This document shows, piece by piece, positions 51,545 to 60,469 of a stretch of DNA of 64,000 bases. The notes beneath the pieces were generated by a model. It was not told where the DNA came from and ran no database searches. It was given only the letters and a program-made list of their open reading frames with translations. Within the stretch, counting starts at the first letter, position 1. Every line of letters begins with the position of its first letter. The stretch is from assembly GCF_002797435.1 (NCBI RefSeq), contig NZ_PGEN01000001.1, positions 1,734,501 to 1,798,500 of the forward strand. The letters are read 5' to 3'. A program made the translations under genes and the position numbers. Origin of the DNA: Sphingomonas koreensis. GTDB lineage: Bacteria > Pseudomonadota > Alphaproteobacteria > Sphingomonadales > Sphingomonadaceae.

Positions 51545-52828
51545 TCAGATGGTTTCGGTCGCGTCCTCGGGGATCATCCCCATCGCGATCTGATATTCGC
51601 GCTTCACCGCCTCGGGCTGGCCGACCTGGTGCTGATAGTCGGGCCGGTTGATCCGGTATTGCAGCGTGTCGCCCAGCCGCCGGCTCTCCTCGAGCGTCAT
51701 CGACGCGGTGAAGAGCTCCTTGTGCTTGATCGGCAGCTCGACGCACTTGTTGAACTCGGCATCGCGGATCACGGCCTTGGGATCGCCCTCGCCCGCCTCG
51801 ACCAGCTTCATGTTCGCCTCGAAGCTGCGGCGCATCATCACGATGCCCCAGTCGCTCTTGCCCAGATGCTCCTGCGTGCGGTCGGCGATCGTGCCCTGCC
51901 CGACCCAGGCGACGATGTCCTGGTTCATCACATGGCTGGTGATCCACTCGCCCTTCTCGTCCTTCACCGGGCCGGTCCAGTACGGGATACGCTCCTGCAC
52001 GAACGGCTCGCGGTCGGCGGGCACGCGGTGGAACATCCAGGTCACCGACAGCGTGTTCTCGTCATCGACCGGCACGCGCCATTCGATATGGTCGCCCAGG
52101 AAGAAGGCGTTGGGCCACAAGGCCGTCGCACCGACCGTCCAGTGCGGATTGTCCTTGTCGGTATCCTCGCGCACGCGCTTGTAGATATGGCCGAACTCGA
52201 ACTCCTCGAACGCCAGCTCGAGGTGCGTCGGGCCGTAGCTGCCGTCGCCCTTGAGCACCGAGGTCCAGTTGCGGTGCATCCACTCGAAATGGACCGGGTC
52301 GCAGCTATTCTCCTGGCACTGGAACCAGTTGCAGGGGACGTCGGCGAAGACGATCTGCTGGAACCCGTTGGTCCAGGTGAACGGCTCCCAATTGGGTACC
52401 AAGGGCGCCGGCTGCGGCCCCATATAGGCCCAGAGCATTCCGGCCTTCGCCTCGACCGGATAGGCCTTGGTGCGGATCTTGTCCTTGAAGCGCGCCTTGG
52501 GGTTGGCGATGTCCTCGAACGGCTGCTCGAGGCACTGGCCCGAGCTCGCGAAGCACCAGCCATGATAGCTGCAGCGCAGGCCGTCATCCTCGATGATGCC
52601 GTTGAGCATGTCGGCGCGGCGATGCGGGCATTGCCGGTCGATCAGACCGTAGCTGCCATTCTTCGATTTGAATGCGACCAGGTTCTCGCCGAGCAGCCGG
52701 ACCGGCTTGATCCCCAGCTCGTCGACCTCGGCGACCGCAGCAAACGGATGCCAGTAACGGCGCAGCAGCTCGCCCATCGGCGTGCCTGGCCCAACCTGTG
52801 TGAAACGGCGATTCTGATCCGGGCCCAC
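51545..52828 (-). CDS. Rieske non-heme iron oxygenase, alpha subunit
   Basis: 427 residues. Rieske [2Fe-2S] site in CPHRRADM and CSYHGW; mononuclear iron site in NSCDPVHFEWMH with a later aspartate in the WGQGTIADRTQEH region. It belongs to the single-component-oxygenase branch (phthalate dioxygenase/O-demethylase-like), which takes electrons from a separate reductase; no reductase gene is in the window. GTG 52828 is preferred (AGAGAGG six bases upstream and a typical start of this family); an in-frame TTG at 52858 is the alternative. It leads the five-gene operon and diverges from IclR-2. Confidence 0.87.
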   Translation of the reverse strand: MGPDQNRRFTQVGPGTPMGELLRRYWHPFAAVAEVDELGIKPVRLLGENLVAFKSKNGSYGLIDRQCPHRRADMLNGIIEDDGLRCSYHGWCFASSGQCLEQPFEDIANPKARFKDKIRTKAYPVEAKAGMLWAYMGPQPAPLVPNWEPFTWTNGFQQIVFADVPCNWFQCQENSCDPVHFEWMHRNWTSVLKGDGSYGPTHLELAFEEFEFGHIYKRVREDTDKDNPHWTVGATALWPNAFFLGDHIEWRVPVDDENTLSVTWMFHRVPADREPFVQERIPYWTGPVKDEKGEWITSHVMNQDIVAWVGQGTIADRTQEHLGKSDWGIVMMRRSFEANMKLVEAGEGDPKAVIRDAEFNKCVELPIKHKELFTASMTLEESRRLGDTLQYRINRPDYQHQVGQPEAVKREYQIAMGMIPEDATETI

Positions 52829-52870
52829 TTCAGCCTCTCTGTCTAACCTTCGCGACAAAACTGCGACGCT

Positions 52871-52918
52871 GGAACGCTATGCGCAACAACATCGGCAAAT
52901 AGTTGCGCATATCGCAAC
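52871..52918. promoter_or_regulatory. 17-bp palindromes, group C
   Basis: A perfect copy GTTGCG-CATAT-CGCAAC at 52902-52918, plus a half-preserved copy GGAACG-CTATG-CGCAAC at 52871-52887, between the Rieske operon and IclR-2. The two start 31 bp apart. ATGCGCAAC/GTTGCGCAT also form a larger inverted repeat. Confidence 0.6.
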
Positions 52919-52937
52919 AAATGCTATGATTTGGGTA

Positions 52938-53741
52938 ATGGACAGGGACCTAAGACGGCGCGCACCGGATGCGCCTGCGTCGATCGCCACGGTGGCGATG
53001 GCGACTCGCATTCTCGACCTGCTGGCCGAAAGCGAGCGGCCGGTGGGCGTGCAGGAAATGGCGCAGACGCTGGGCATGACCAAGTCGCGCGCGTCGCGGC
53101 ATCTTGCCAATCTCGAGATGCTCGGGTTGGTCAGCCGCGGCGGCGGGCGGCGCGGGTTCCAGCTCGGCTGGCGGATCGGCCGCTGGGGGCAGATCGCGGC
53201 GGGGCGGATGCAGATGCCCGAATTGCTGCGCGGCCCGCTCGACCGGCTCAACGAGGAAAGCGGCTGCACCGTGCTGCTCTGCGCGGTGGCCGGTGCCGAC
53301 GCGGTGGTCGTCCAGTGCCTGCCCGCGCGCGCTGCGATGCGGATCGACGTTCAGCCCGGGCTGATGCTCAACCTGCCCGAGTCACCCACCGCGCGCGTCT
53401 GCTTCGCCTTCCAGCCGCGCGAGCGGCGGCGCGAACTGCTCGATCAGGCGGAATCGCGTGGCGAGAATTTCAGGATCGCCGATCGCGAGGCGTTCGAGCG
53501 CGAGGTCGCGATGGTCCAGGCGCGCCACTATAGCTGGGGCGTCAACAAGTTCGGCATCGGGCACAATGCGCTCGCCGCGCCGTTGTTCGACGGCGACACG
53601 ATCGTCGCCGCGGTCACGCTGATGCTGGCGACCGACGCCGCGCCGGGGCCGCCCGCGCCTTATCTGGTCGAACTGCTGCTCGGCTGCGCGCAGCGCTGCT
53701 CGCGCCTGCTCGGCTCTCGCCACAGCTATCCGCGCGACTGA
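52938..53741 (+). CDS. IclR-family transcriptional regulator 2
   Basis: 267 residues. Winged HTH near residues 25-75 (VQEMAQTLGMTKSRASRHLA) and an IclR effector domain (CTVLLCAVAG, GLMLNLPESPTARV). It diverges from the Rieske operon; the perfect 17-bp palindrome ends 19 bases before ATG 52938, so autoregulation is likely. ATG 52926 in frame is less likely. The gene end overlaps the convergent DUF2783 gene by 16 bases. It is a good candidate for the protein that reads the palindromes of the right part. Confidence 0.88.
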   Translation: MDRDLRRRAPDAPASIATVAMATRILDLLAESERPVGVQEMAQTLGMTKSRASRHLANLEMLGLVSRGGGRRGFQLGWRIGRWGQIAAGRMQMPELLRGPLDRLNEESGCTVLLCAVAGADAVVVQCLPARAAMRIDVQPGLMLNLPESPTARVCFAFQPRERRRELLDQAESRGENFRIADREAFEREVAMVQARHYSWGVNKFGIGHNALAAPLFDGDTIVAAVTLMLATDAAPGPPAPYLVELLLGCAQRCSRLLGSRHSYPRD

Positions 53742-53923
53742 GCCGCCAGCGCAATCGCTTCCTCCGCCACGGCGCGGTCGCCGATATGGTTGAGCAGGAT
53801 CAGGTTGAGCCGCGCGGCGAGCTTCAGGCTCTCTTCGACCGGTCGGTCGCCGTGCATCGCGATCAGCTTCTCATAGATATCGTCGGCGGCAGCCAGATTG
53901 GGATCGGTGATCAGCCGGGCCAT
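53726..53923 (-). CDS. DUF2783-type small protein
   Basis: 65 residues, soluble and helical-looking, starting MARLITDPNLAAADD. It resembles DUF2783, a small family usually encoded next to FAD-dependent aromatic hydroxylases; its function is unknown. It starts one base after the stop of the FAD monooxygenase gene, as the last gene of its operon, and overlaps the IclR-2 gene end. It may be a partner or small subunit of the hydroxylase. Confidence 0.75.
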   Translation of the reverse strand: MARLITDPNLAAADDIYEKLIAMHGDRPVEESLKLAARLNLILLNHIGDRAVAEEAIALAAQSRG

Positions 53924-53924
53924 C

Positions 53925-55496
53925 TCAATTCCCCTTTGCACGCAGGAGCGCCGCGCGGACCGCGGCCTCGTCCGGCGCATGCCAGCGCGCGCAGACATAG
54001 CTGTCGGGCCGGATCAGATAGATCGCACCCGGCGCCAGCGCATAGCGTTCGCGCAGCAGTTCATCCTCCTCGCCGGCAACGATCGTCTCGATCCCGGCAA
54101 TGCCCGGATCGCGATCGGCAAGCAGCACGAAGCCGCGCCCCAGCCGCTCGAGCAGCCAGCCCTCGCCGAGCGGCGCATCAAGCGCGGGCCAGCCCGGCGC
54201 CACGCCGCCGCCCGCCCAGTCGTCGGCATCGGGGGTATTCAGCGGACTCTCCGGCAGCGCGACCGCGGTCGACAGCCGCCCCGAATTGACGAACGGCCGC
54301 GCGAACGGCACCTCGCTCGCCAGTTCGAGCACGGCGTCGCGATAGATGCGGCTCGCCGCCGATTTGGGCGTCATGAAGTCGGTCGAACGGCTCGAGTTCA
54401 GGATATTCTCGTCGGCGATTGCGATCGCCTCGGCGTCATAGCTTTCCAGCAGCTCGCTCCCCGCCTCGCCATGGAGGATCAGGTCGAGCTTCCAGCCGAG
54501 ATTGTCGACATCGGCGAGCCCGCCATTGCACCCGCGCGCGCCGAACGGCGAGACGAGGTGCGCGCTGTCGCCCGCGAAGATCACCCGGTCATGGACGAAG
54601 CGCGCCATGCGGCGGCACTGGAAGGTGTAGACGCTGTACCATTCCTGCTCATAGGCAACGTCCTGGCCCAGCATCGCGCGCACCAGCGGGTCGACATTCT
54701 CGGGCTTCACCGCCGCGGCGCGGTCGATGTTCCAGCCGAGCTGGAAATCGAGCCGCCAGACATTGTCGGGCTGCTTGTGCATCAGCGCCGACTGGCCGGG
54801 ATTGAAAGGCGGATCGAACCAGAACCACCGTTCCGACGGCCGCTCGCCCGTCATCTTGACGTCGGCGATCAGGAAATTGTCCTCGAACACCCGCCCCTCG
54901 AAATCGAGGCCGAGCGCGTCGCGCGCTGCCGATCGGCTGCCGTCGCATGCGATCACCCAATCGGCATCGATCGTGTAGCCCCCATCTGCCGTCTCGACCT
55001 CGATGCGCGCGCCCTCGGGCTGCGGCACGAGGCCGGCCATGCGGTGGCCCCAGCGCAGCTCGACATTCGGCAGCGTCTCCAGCGCCGCGATCAGCCGGTC
55101 CTCGACATGATATTGCTGGATGTTGATGAAGCCCGGGCGCTTCTGGTTCTTCACCGGCAGCATGTCGAACTGGAACACCGGTTCCTCGCGGTCGCCCCAG
55201 AACACCTTGCCGACATTCCAGATCACGCCCTTGTCGACGATCGCGTCGCCGACGCCGAGCCGGTCGAAGATATCGAGCGAGCGCTTGGCGAAGCAGATCG
55301 CCTTCGATCCTGCCGCGACGAAATCGAGCTGCGACAGCACCACCACCCGGTGCCCGCGCCGGCCAAGGTCGAGCGCCATGGCAAGGCCCACCGGCCCTGC
55401 CCCGACGATCACGACCGGCGCGGTCTCGTTCTGCACGGCGGGCGGCGGCGCGGCGCCGATCTCGCGCCAGACCGGAATGTTCGACACGTTCGCCAT
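53925..55496 (-). CDS. FAD-dependent aromatic monooxygenase (MhpA/PheA-TfdB type)
   Basis: 523 residues. FAD-binding GAGPVGLAMALDLGRRG near residue 30, the DG-type motif IACDGSRSAARDALG, GDSAHLVSPFGARGCNGG for the FAD ribityl chain, and a C-terminal thioredoxin-like tail typical of phenol/3-hydroxyphenylpropionate hydroxylases. It adds a hydroxyl to a phenolic ring using NAD(P)H. Between an MBL-fold gene (3-base gap) and DUF2783 (1-base gap), in the operon headed by the aromatic aminotransferase. It could supply the diol cleaved by the LigB-type enzyme. Confidence 0.87.
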   Translation of the reverse strand: MANVSNIPVWREIGAAPPPAVQNETAPVVIVGAGPVGLAMALDLGRRGHRVVVLSQLDFVAAGSKAICFAKRSLDIFDRLGVGDAIVDKGVIWNVGKVFWGDREEPVFQFDMLPVKNQKRPGFINIQQYHVEDRLIAALETLPNVELRWGHRMAGLVPQPEGARIEVETADGGYTIDADWVIACDGSRSAARDALGLDFEGRVFEDNFLIADVKMTGERPSERWFWFDPPFNPGQSALMHKQPDNVWRLDFQLGWNIDRAAAVKPENVDPLVRAMLGQDVAYEQEWYSVYTFQCRRMARFVHDRVIFAGDSAHLVSPFGARGCNGGLADVDNLGWKLDLILHGEAGSELLESYDAEAIAIADENILNSSRSTDFMTPKSAASRIYRDAVLELASEVPFARPFVNSGRLSTAVALPESPLNTPDADDWAGGGVAPGWPALDAPLGEGWLLERLGRGFVLLADRDPGIAGIETIVAGEEDELLRERYALAPGAIYLIRPDSYVCARWHAPDEAAVRAALLRAKGN

Positions 55497-55499
55497 CGC

Positions 55500-56459
55500 T
55501 CAGCCCTGAAGCTGCGCCCAGACTTCGCGGTCGCGCTCCATCGTCCAGATGCGCGGCCGCTCGATCCCGTCGAACTCGTCCCACAGACGCTGGACGTTGA
55601 ACGGCAGGCAATGCTCGAAGATCGGCCAATGCCCGAATTTGGGGCCAAGCGCGGTGTGCGTCGCCTCGAATGCATCCTTGAGCGTGCCGCCATTCCTGTG
55701 CGCCGCGCCGACATGCTCGATCATGCCGTTGAGGAACTCGCGGGTCTGCTCGATCGCCGCGTCGACCTCGGCGCGGCCGCGCGCCACCGCGCCGCGCCCG
55801 CCGATCAGCTGCTGCGCGCCATAGGCCTTGACCTTGTCGAGCGTGCCGGTCGCCCAGTCGAAGTGGAACGCATCGCCGGTGTAGAGCGCCGCCTGCGCCT
55901 CGACCAGGTCGCCTGCGAACAGCGTGCCGCTCTTCTCGTGCCACACCACGATGTCGCCCTCGGTATGGCCGCGCCCGCAGAATTGCAGGTCGAGCTTGCC
56001 GCGGTCGCCGCCCAGGTCGATCGAATAGCTGTTGGTGAAGGTGATCGACGGCCGGGTCAGGCCCGGGATTTCGTCGGGCTGCTTGAACAGGCGCGGCATC
56101 CGCCCGAACTCGCTCGCCCAATCCTGTTCGCCGCGCTCCTCGACCAGCGCCGCGGTGGCGTTGCTCATGATGATGTCCTGCGCATCGAACGCGCTCGCGC
56201 CCAGCACGCGCACGGCATGATAGTGCGTCAGGATCAGGTAGCGGACCGGCTTGTCGGTATGCTCGCGCAGCTTGGTCAGCCAGTCTCGCGCCGCAGCCGG
56301 GGTCGCGCGCGCCTCGATCGCGACGATGAAATCCTCACCCTCGAACGCGCCGACATTGGGATCGCCCTCGGCGGTCAGCGCGTAGATGCCGTCGCCCAGC
56401 ACCTCCAGCGTCTCGGTCTTCTCGGCAAGGTCTGTCGACGATGCGAACGGCTTGGCCAT
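55500..56459 (-). CDS. MBL-fold metallo-hydrolase-like protein
   Basis: 319 residues with a metallo-beta-lactamase fold. The usual HxHxDH motif reads THYHAVRVLG, so the aspartate that binds the second metal and activates water is replaced. Later blocks GRGHTEGDIVVW and AGDLVEAQAALYTG are present. It may use one metal or have an altered activity. Third from the 3' end of the aminotransferase operon, directly before the FAD monooxygenase gene. Substrate unknown. Confidence 0.82.
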   Translation of the reverse strand: MAKPFASSTDLAEKTETLEVLGDGIYALTAEGDPNVGAFEGEDFIVAIEARATPAAARDWLTKLREHTDKPVRYLILTHYHAVRVLGASAFDAQDIIMSNATAALVEERGEQDWASEFGRMPRLFKQPDEIPGLTRPSITFTNSYSIDLGGDRGKLDLQFCGRGHTEGDIVVWHEKSGTLFAGDLVEAQAALYTGDAFHFDWATGTLDKVKAYGAQQLIGGRGAVARGRAEVDAAIEQTREFLNGMIEHVGAAHRNGGTLKDAFEATHTALGPKFGHWPIFEHCLPFNVQRLWDEFDGIERPRIWTMERDREVWAQLQG

Positions 56460-56473
56460 GGTATCTCTTCCTC

Positions 56474-57664
56474 TCAGTTCGTGCTGGCCGCCGCGATCGC
56501 ATCGGCGACCCGGTCGACATTATTGGCGTTGAGCCCGGCGACGTTGATCCGGCCCGAACTGGTCAGGTGCACATGATGATCGCGGCGCAGCGTCTCGACC
56601 GCATCCGGCGCGATGCCCAGCATCGTGAACATGCCGCGCTGCTTCGCGATGAAGCCGTAGTCGCGCGTGCCCTGCGCCGCGAGCCGTGTCGCCAGCCGTT
56701 CGCGCATCGCATTGATCCGCCCGCGCATCAGCGTCAGCTCGCCTTCCCAGACCCGGCGCAGCTCGGCGTCGCCCAGCACCTTTGCGACAACCGCCGCACC
56801 GTGATCGGGCGGCATCGACCAGAGCGTGCGCGCAACCGGCAGCGCGTGCGCATGCGCGAGCACCGCATCCTTCTCGCTCCCGCCGACCACGGTCAGCGCG
56901 CCCACCCGCTCGCGGTACAGTGCAAAATTCTTGGAGTATGAGCTGGCGACGATGAACTCGGGAATCTGTTCCGCCAGCAGCCGGATGCCGGCAGCATCCT
57001 CGGCCAGCCCATCGCCCAGGCCGAGATAGGCGAGATCCACCAGCACCGCCGCGCCGCTTTTCGCGACCAGCCCGGCGACCGCCCGCCACTGCTCCCGGTC
57101 CAGATCCGCGCCGGTGGGGTTGTGGCAGCAGCCGTGCAACAGCAGCGTGTCGCGCGGGCCGAGATCGGCGAGCGCCGCCATCATCTCGTCGAAGCGCAGC
57201 GCACCCGCCGCCATGTCGTAATAGGGATAGACGACGACCTCATGCCCGCTCGCCTTGAGGATGCCGGGATGGTTGGGCCAGGTCGGCCCGGGAATGAACA
57301 CGCGTCCCTCCGGCCGCAGCTTGCGCAGCAGATCGGACGCCAGCCGAAGCGCGCCGGTGCCACCCGGTGCCTGGATCGTGCGGCTGCGCGCGAAGCCGTC
57401 ACTGCCCTTGCCGAACAGCAGCCCGCGCGTCTGCGTGTTGTAGTCAGCATTGCCCGCGGAGGAGAGGTAACGCTTGCTGGGCTGAGTCTCCGCCAGCCAG
57501 CGCTCGGCCGTCTTGACGCAATCGAGCACCGGCGCCTCGCCATGTTCGTTCTGATAGATGCCGATGCCCAGATCGACCTTGTCCGGACTCTTGTCCTGGG
57601 CAAGCAGCTGCGCGAGGCCAAGGATCGGATCGAGCGGCGGCTCGGCAAGGTCGGCGAACATCAT
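56474..57664 (-). CDS. Aromatic-amino-acid/aspartate aminotransferase (class I)
   Basis: 396 residues, fold type I PLP enzyme of the AspC/TyrB branch. PLP lysine in SSYSKNFALYRERVG, CHNPTGADL and VDLAYLGLGDG around the ring-binding aspartate, and an Arg near the C terminus in SGRINVAG. It would convert an aromatic amino acid to its keto acid as entry to this catabolic cluster. First gene of the operon aminotransferase - MBL - FAD monooxygenase - DUF2783. Two adjacent ATGs (57664, 57661) follow GGAG; two tandem 17-bp palindromes lie just upstream. Confidence 0.87.
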   Translation of the reverse strand: MMFADLAEPPLDPILGLAQLLAQDKSPDKVDLGIGIYQNEHGEAPVLDCVKTAERWLAETQPSKRYLSSAGNADYNTQTRGLLFGKGSDGFARSRTIQAPGGTGALRLASDLLRKLRPEGRVFIPGPTWPNHPGILKASGHEVVVYPYYDMAAGALRFDEMMAALADLGPRDTLLLHGCCHNPTGADLDREQWRAVAGLVAKSGAAVLVDLAYLGLGDGLAEDAAGIRLLAEQIPEFIVASSYSKNFALYRERVGALTVVGGSEKDAVLAHAHALPVARTLWSMPPDHGAAVVAKVLGDAELRRVWEGELTLMRGRINAMRERLATRLAAQGTRDYGFIAKQRGMFTMLGIAPDAVETLRRDHHVHLTSSGRINVAGLNANNVDRVADAIAAASTN

Positions 57665-57676
57665 AATCTCCAATCT

Positions 57677-57713
57677 GTTTCGCTATACGATACGCAGTAG
57701 CGATATACGCTAC
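57677..57713. promoter_or_regulatory. Tandem 17-bp palindromes, pair D
   Basis: GTTTCG-CTATA-CGATAC (57677-57693) and the perfect GTAGCG-ATATA-CGCTAC (57697-57713), start-to-start 20 bp, immediately upstream of the aminotransferase operon. Confidence 0.6.
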
Positions 57714-57739
57714 AAGTCAATTTCTGATGTACAATGCTG

Positions 57740-58423
57740 TCAGAATGCCTCAGCGGCACGTTCCGCTGCCGCCCGCCGGGCCGCGGTCATCTCGCCAGTC
57801 AGCTCGCGATAATGCGCCGCCACATCGGGCACGCGATCCGGGTGTCCCGCATCGAAGGGCGGCGCCGGATCATATTCGTTGCCGAGCTGGATCAGCTTCG
57901 CCTGATCCTCGCCCCAGATATGGGCGATCAAGGTCAGCGCGAAGTCGATGCCCGCGGTCACCCCGCCGCCCGTCACGCGGTTGCGATCGATCACCACGCG
58001 TTCGCTGACCGGGATCGCGCCCAGCACAGGGAGGAGGTCCATCACGCTCCAGTGCGTCGCTGCGCGATAGCCTCGGAGCAACCCTGCCGCGCCAAGCACC
58101 AGCGCACCGGTGCAGACCGACGTGATCCACTGCGCACGCGGTTCCCGCTCGCGCAGAAAGCCGAGCAGTTCAGCGTCTTCCATCAGCCCGGTCGAGCCGG
58201 GGCCGCCGGGCAGGAAGATCATGTCCAGCTCCGGCGCATCGGCCAGCCGCATCTCGGGCAACAGGCGATAGCCCGAATCGGTGGTGAGGGGATCGAGCGT
58301 TTTGGCCAGCAGGATCGTCCGCGCGCCGCGCACGCGGGAGAGGATGTCGAACGGCCCGACGAAATCGAGGTTCGTCATCCGCTCGAACGCGATCATGCCG
58401 ATGGTGAACGGTTTCTGCTCCAC
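57740..58423 (-). CDS. DJ-1/PfpI-family protein (isonitrile hydratase-like)
   Basis: 227 residues, single DJ-1/PfpI domain with the nucleophile cysteine in ITSVCTGALVLG and the block RNRVTGGGVTAGIDFAL shared with the Tat-exported paralogue at 38964. No HTH domain and no signal peptide, so probably a cytoplasmic enzyme. GTG 58423 is chosen (GGGGAG seven bases upstream). It diverges from a RidA gene; two tandem palindromes lie between them. Confidence 0.82.
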   Translation of the reverse strand: MEQKPFTIGMIAFERMTNLDFVGPFDILSRVRGARTILLAKTLDPLTTDSGYRLLPEMRLADAPELDMIFLPGGPGSTGLMEDAELLGFLREREPRAQWITSVCTGALVLGAAGLLRGYRAATHWSVMDLLPVLGAIPVSERVVIDRNRVTGGGVTAGIDFALTLIAHIWGEDQAKLIQLGNEYDPAPPFDAGHPDRVPDVAAHYRELTGEMTAARRAAAERAAEAF

Positions 58424-58459
58424 CCTCCCTCTCCCCTGCGATCTCAATGACGCCAACTT

Positions 58460-58496
58460 GTCTCGATATGCGATCTATTGTCACGAATTACGTGAC
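58460..58496. promoter_or_regulatory. Tandem 17-bp palindromes, pair E
   Basis: GTCTCG-ATATG-CGATCT (58460-58476) and the perfect GTCACG-AATTA-CGTGAC (58480-58496), start-to-start 20 bp, between the divergent DJ-1 and RidA genes. Confidence 0.6.
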
Positions 58497-58538
58497 ACTC
58501 TATAGCAATCCGAGACAAGGTCAATCACGGTAGGACGC

Positions 58539-59018
58539 ATGGTGGACGCATCGCTTTCGATCTCGCAAGCCGTCATCGACGCCGGATTCCGGCTGCCCCG
58601 CGTGATCCAGAAGGACACGCCCTTCCTGCTCCATCGCCGCACCGGGAACATCCTCCAAGTCTCGGGGATGATCGCGCAGTTCGAGGGGGAGCGGCCCTAT
58701 CTCGGGCGGCTCGGCGCCGAGCTCATGTCAGCCGACGGCGCGAAGGCGGCGGAACTGAGCGCGCTCAACATCCTCGCATGGCTGGCGCAGGCGACGGACG
58801 ACGACGCGGATCGCGTTGATTGCTGCCTGGAGCTCAACGGATTTGTCGCCTGCACGCCCGACTTCACCGAGCAGAGCCAGGTCATCAGCGGTGCCAGCCG
58901 GCTCATCGTCGCGGTGCTCGGCGAGCGCGGGCGGCATTGCCGCACCTCGATCGGCGTGACCGCGTTGCCCTTCGGTGTCCCGGTCGAGATCAACGCGCGC
59001 TTCGTGCTCCGCGACTAG
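58539..59018 (+). CDS. RidA-family protein, long type
   Basis: 159 residues, longer than RidA itself and like the YjgF/UK114-related subgroup. It shows LQVSGMIAQ, LNILAWLAQ and a C-terminal RTSIGVTALPFGVPVEI in the place of the usual RxxxG...VEIE. It may clear reactive imines formed in amino-acid breakdown. The ATG is preceded by TAGGA. Its stop overlaps by 4 bases the stop of the convergent FAD-oxidase gene. Confidence 0.82.
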   Translation: MVDASLSISQAVIDAGFRLPRVIQKDTPFLLHRRTGNILQVSGMIAQFEGERPYLGRLGAELMSADGAKAAELSALNILAWLAQATDDDADRVDCCLELNGFVACTPDFTEQSQVISGASRLIVAVLGERGRHCRTSIGVTALPFGVPVEINARFVLRD

Positions 59019-60469
59019 AGTTCGATCACCGCGCCGGGATTCATCCGGTTGTGCGGATCGAGTGCGCGTTTGACCGCACGGATCAGGTCGAGTTCGGCCG
59101 CGTCGAGCGCGTCCGCGACGGCTGCCCGCATCCGCCGGCCCACGCCATGCTCGGCGCAGATCGTTCCGCCCAGCCGCAGCGCGATCGCCTCAACCTTGGC
59201 GGCGATCGCCTCCGCAGTCCCGGCGAAACGCTCCGTATCATTCGCCCCGCGATGGACGGAGAAATGGATATTGCCGTCGCCGAGATGACCGAAGCCCAGC
59301 GTCTCGCACCCGGGCAGCAGCCCTGCGGCCGCAGCTTCCGTCTCGACCAGAAAGGCCGGAACCTGCCCCAGCGGCACCGCGACATCGACACTGATCGAGG
59401 GCTTGCCCGCAGCCTTGCCCACCACCACCGCCTCGCGGATCCGCCAAAGCTCGCGCCGCTGCGCCTCGCTCTCGGCAAGCATGCCGTCTAGCGCCAAACC
59501 TTGTTCGAAAACATCCGCGAGCGCCGCCTCCACTGCGGCACGCAACGGCAGCCCCGTCGCGGCAGTGGCGACCTCGGCCAGCACGAACCAGCCATGCGCG
59601 CCGGAATCGGGCACGCGCAGCCCCGGCACCGCGGCCATGCCCCATTCGACGCCGCGCCGCTGGATCAGCTCGAAGCTGGTGACGAGATCGCCCAGGGCCG
59701 TGCGCAAGGCGCCAAGCAGCGCGAGCGCCGCAGCCGGATCCTCGACCGCGAGCCATAAGGTCTCGATCTGGCGCGACGCGGGAACGAGCCGCAATGCAGC
59801 GGCGGTGACGACGCCCAGCGTCCCCTCACCGCCGATGAACAGCTGCTTGAGATCGTATCCCATATTGTTCTTGGCGAGCGTGCGCAGCCCGTTCCACACC
59901 CGCCCGTCGGGCAGGACGACCTCAAGCCCCAGCACCTGGTTGCGCATCACGCCATGGCGCAGCGCGCGGATTCCGCCGGCATTGGTCGAGACGAGCCCGC
60001 CGATCGTCGCGCTGCCTTCCGAACCGAGCCCGAGCGGGATGGTGAAACCGTGCGCCGCTACCGCTTCCTGCACCTCGGCCAGGATGCATCCGGCTTCGGC
60101 GATGACCGCTGGTGCGTGAAGGTCGATCGCGCGGATCGATCGCAGGCGGCGGGTCGATAGCAGCAGCGCCGGTGTTTCCGCCGGAACCGCACAACCGCCG
60201 ACCAGCCCGGTATTGCCGCCCTGCGGAACGATCGCGATGCCCTGCGCCGCGGCTGCCTGAACCAGCCTCGCGACCTCAGCGGTCGAGCGCGGCCGGGCTA
60301 CCGCCTGCGCGCCGCTCGGCCAGTTGCCCGTCATGTCGCGCAGACAGGCCGCGCGCGCATCCTCGTCCCGCACAAACAGGTCCGCGCCCAGCGTTTCGCT
60401 GAGCGCGGACAGGCACGGGTCAGTAGGAGAAGCGGAAGCCGGCACGGTAGTAACGGCCGATCCGGTCAT
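59015..60469 (-). CDS. FAD-linked oxidase (GlcD/D-lactate dehydrogenase family)
   Basis: 484 residues. PCMH-type FAD domain (QGGNTGLVGGC, GSEGSATIGGLVSTNAGG, FIGGEGTLGVVT) and the C-terminal oxidase domain (FGHLGDGNIHFSV, EHGVGRRM). Oxidises a 2-hydroxy acid to a 2-keto acid. Its likely start lies 50 bases inside the end of the TonB receptor gene; GTG 60445 is an alternative and neither has a clear ribosome-binding site. Co-transcribed with receptor 4, so the imported compound may be a hydroxy acid. Confidence 0.85.
   Translation of the reverse strand: MTGSAVTTVPASASPTDPCLSALSETLGADLFVRDEDARAACLRDMTGNWPSGAQAVARPRSTAEVARLVQAAAAQGIAIVPQGGNTGLVGGCAVPAETPALLLSTRRLRSIRAIDLHAPAVIAEAGCILAEVQEAVAAHGFTIPLGLGSEGSATIGGLVSTNAGGIRALRHGVMRNQVLGLEVVLPDGRVWNGLRTLAKNNMGYDLKQLFIGGEGTLGVVTAAALRLVPASRQIETLWLAVEDPAAALALLGALRTALGDLVTSFELIQRRGVEWGMAAVPGLRVPDSGAHGWFVLAEVATAATGLPLRAAVEAALADVFEQGLALDGMLAESEAQRRELWRIREAVVVGKAAGKPSISVDVAVPLGQVPAFLVETEAAAAGLLPGCETLGFGHLGDGNIHFSVHRGANDTERFAGTAEAIAAKVEAIALRLGGTICAEHGVGRRMRAAVADALDAAELDLIRAVKRALDPHNRMNPGAVIEL

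Noticed and set aside
50492..52846. 784-codon plus-strand open frame opposite the FAH-2 and Rieske genes
   Set aside because: Antisense shadow; Arg/Asp/Val-rich translation with no family features.
53898..56576. 892-codon plus-strand open frame across the FAD monooxygenase and MBL genes
   Set aside because: Antisense shadow of two genes with clear active-site motifs; no ribosome-binding site or recognisable domain.
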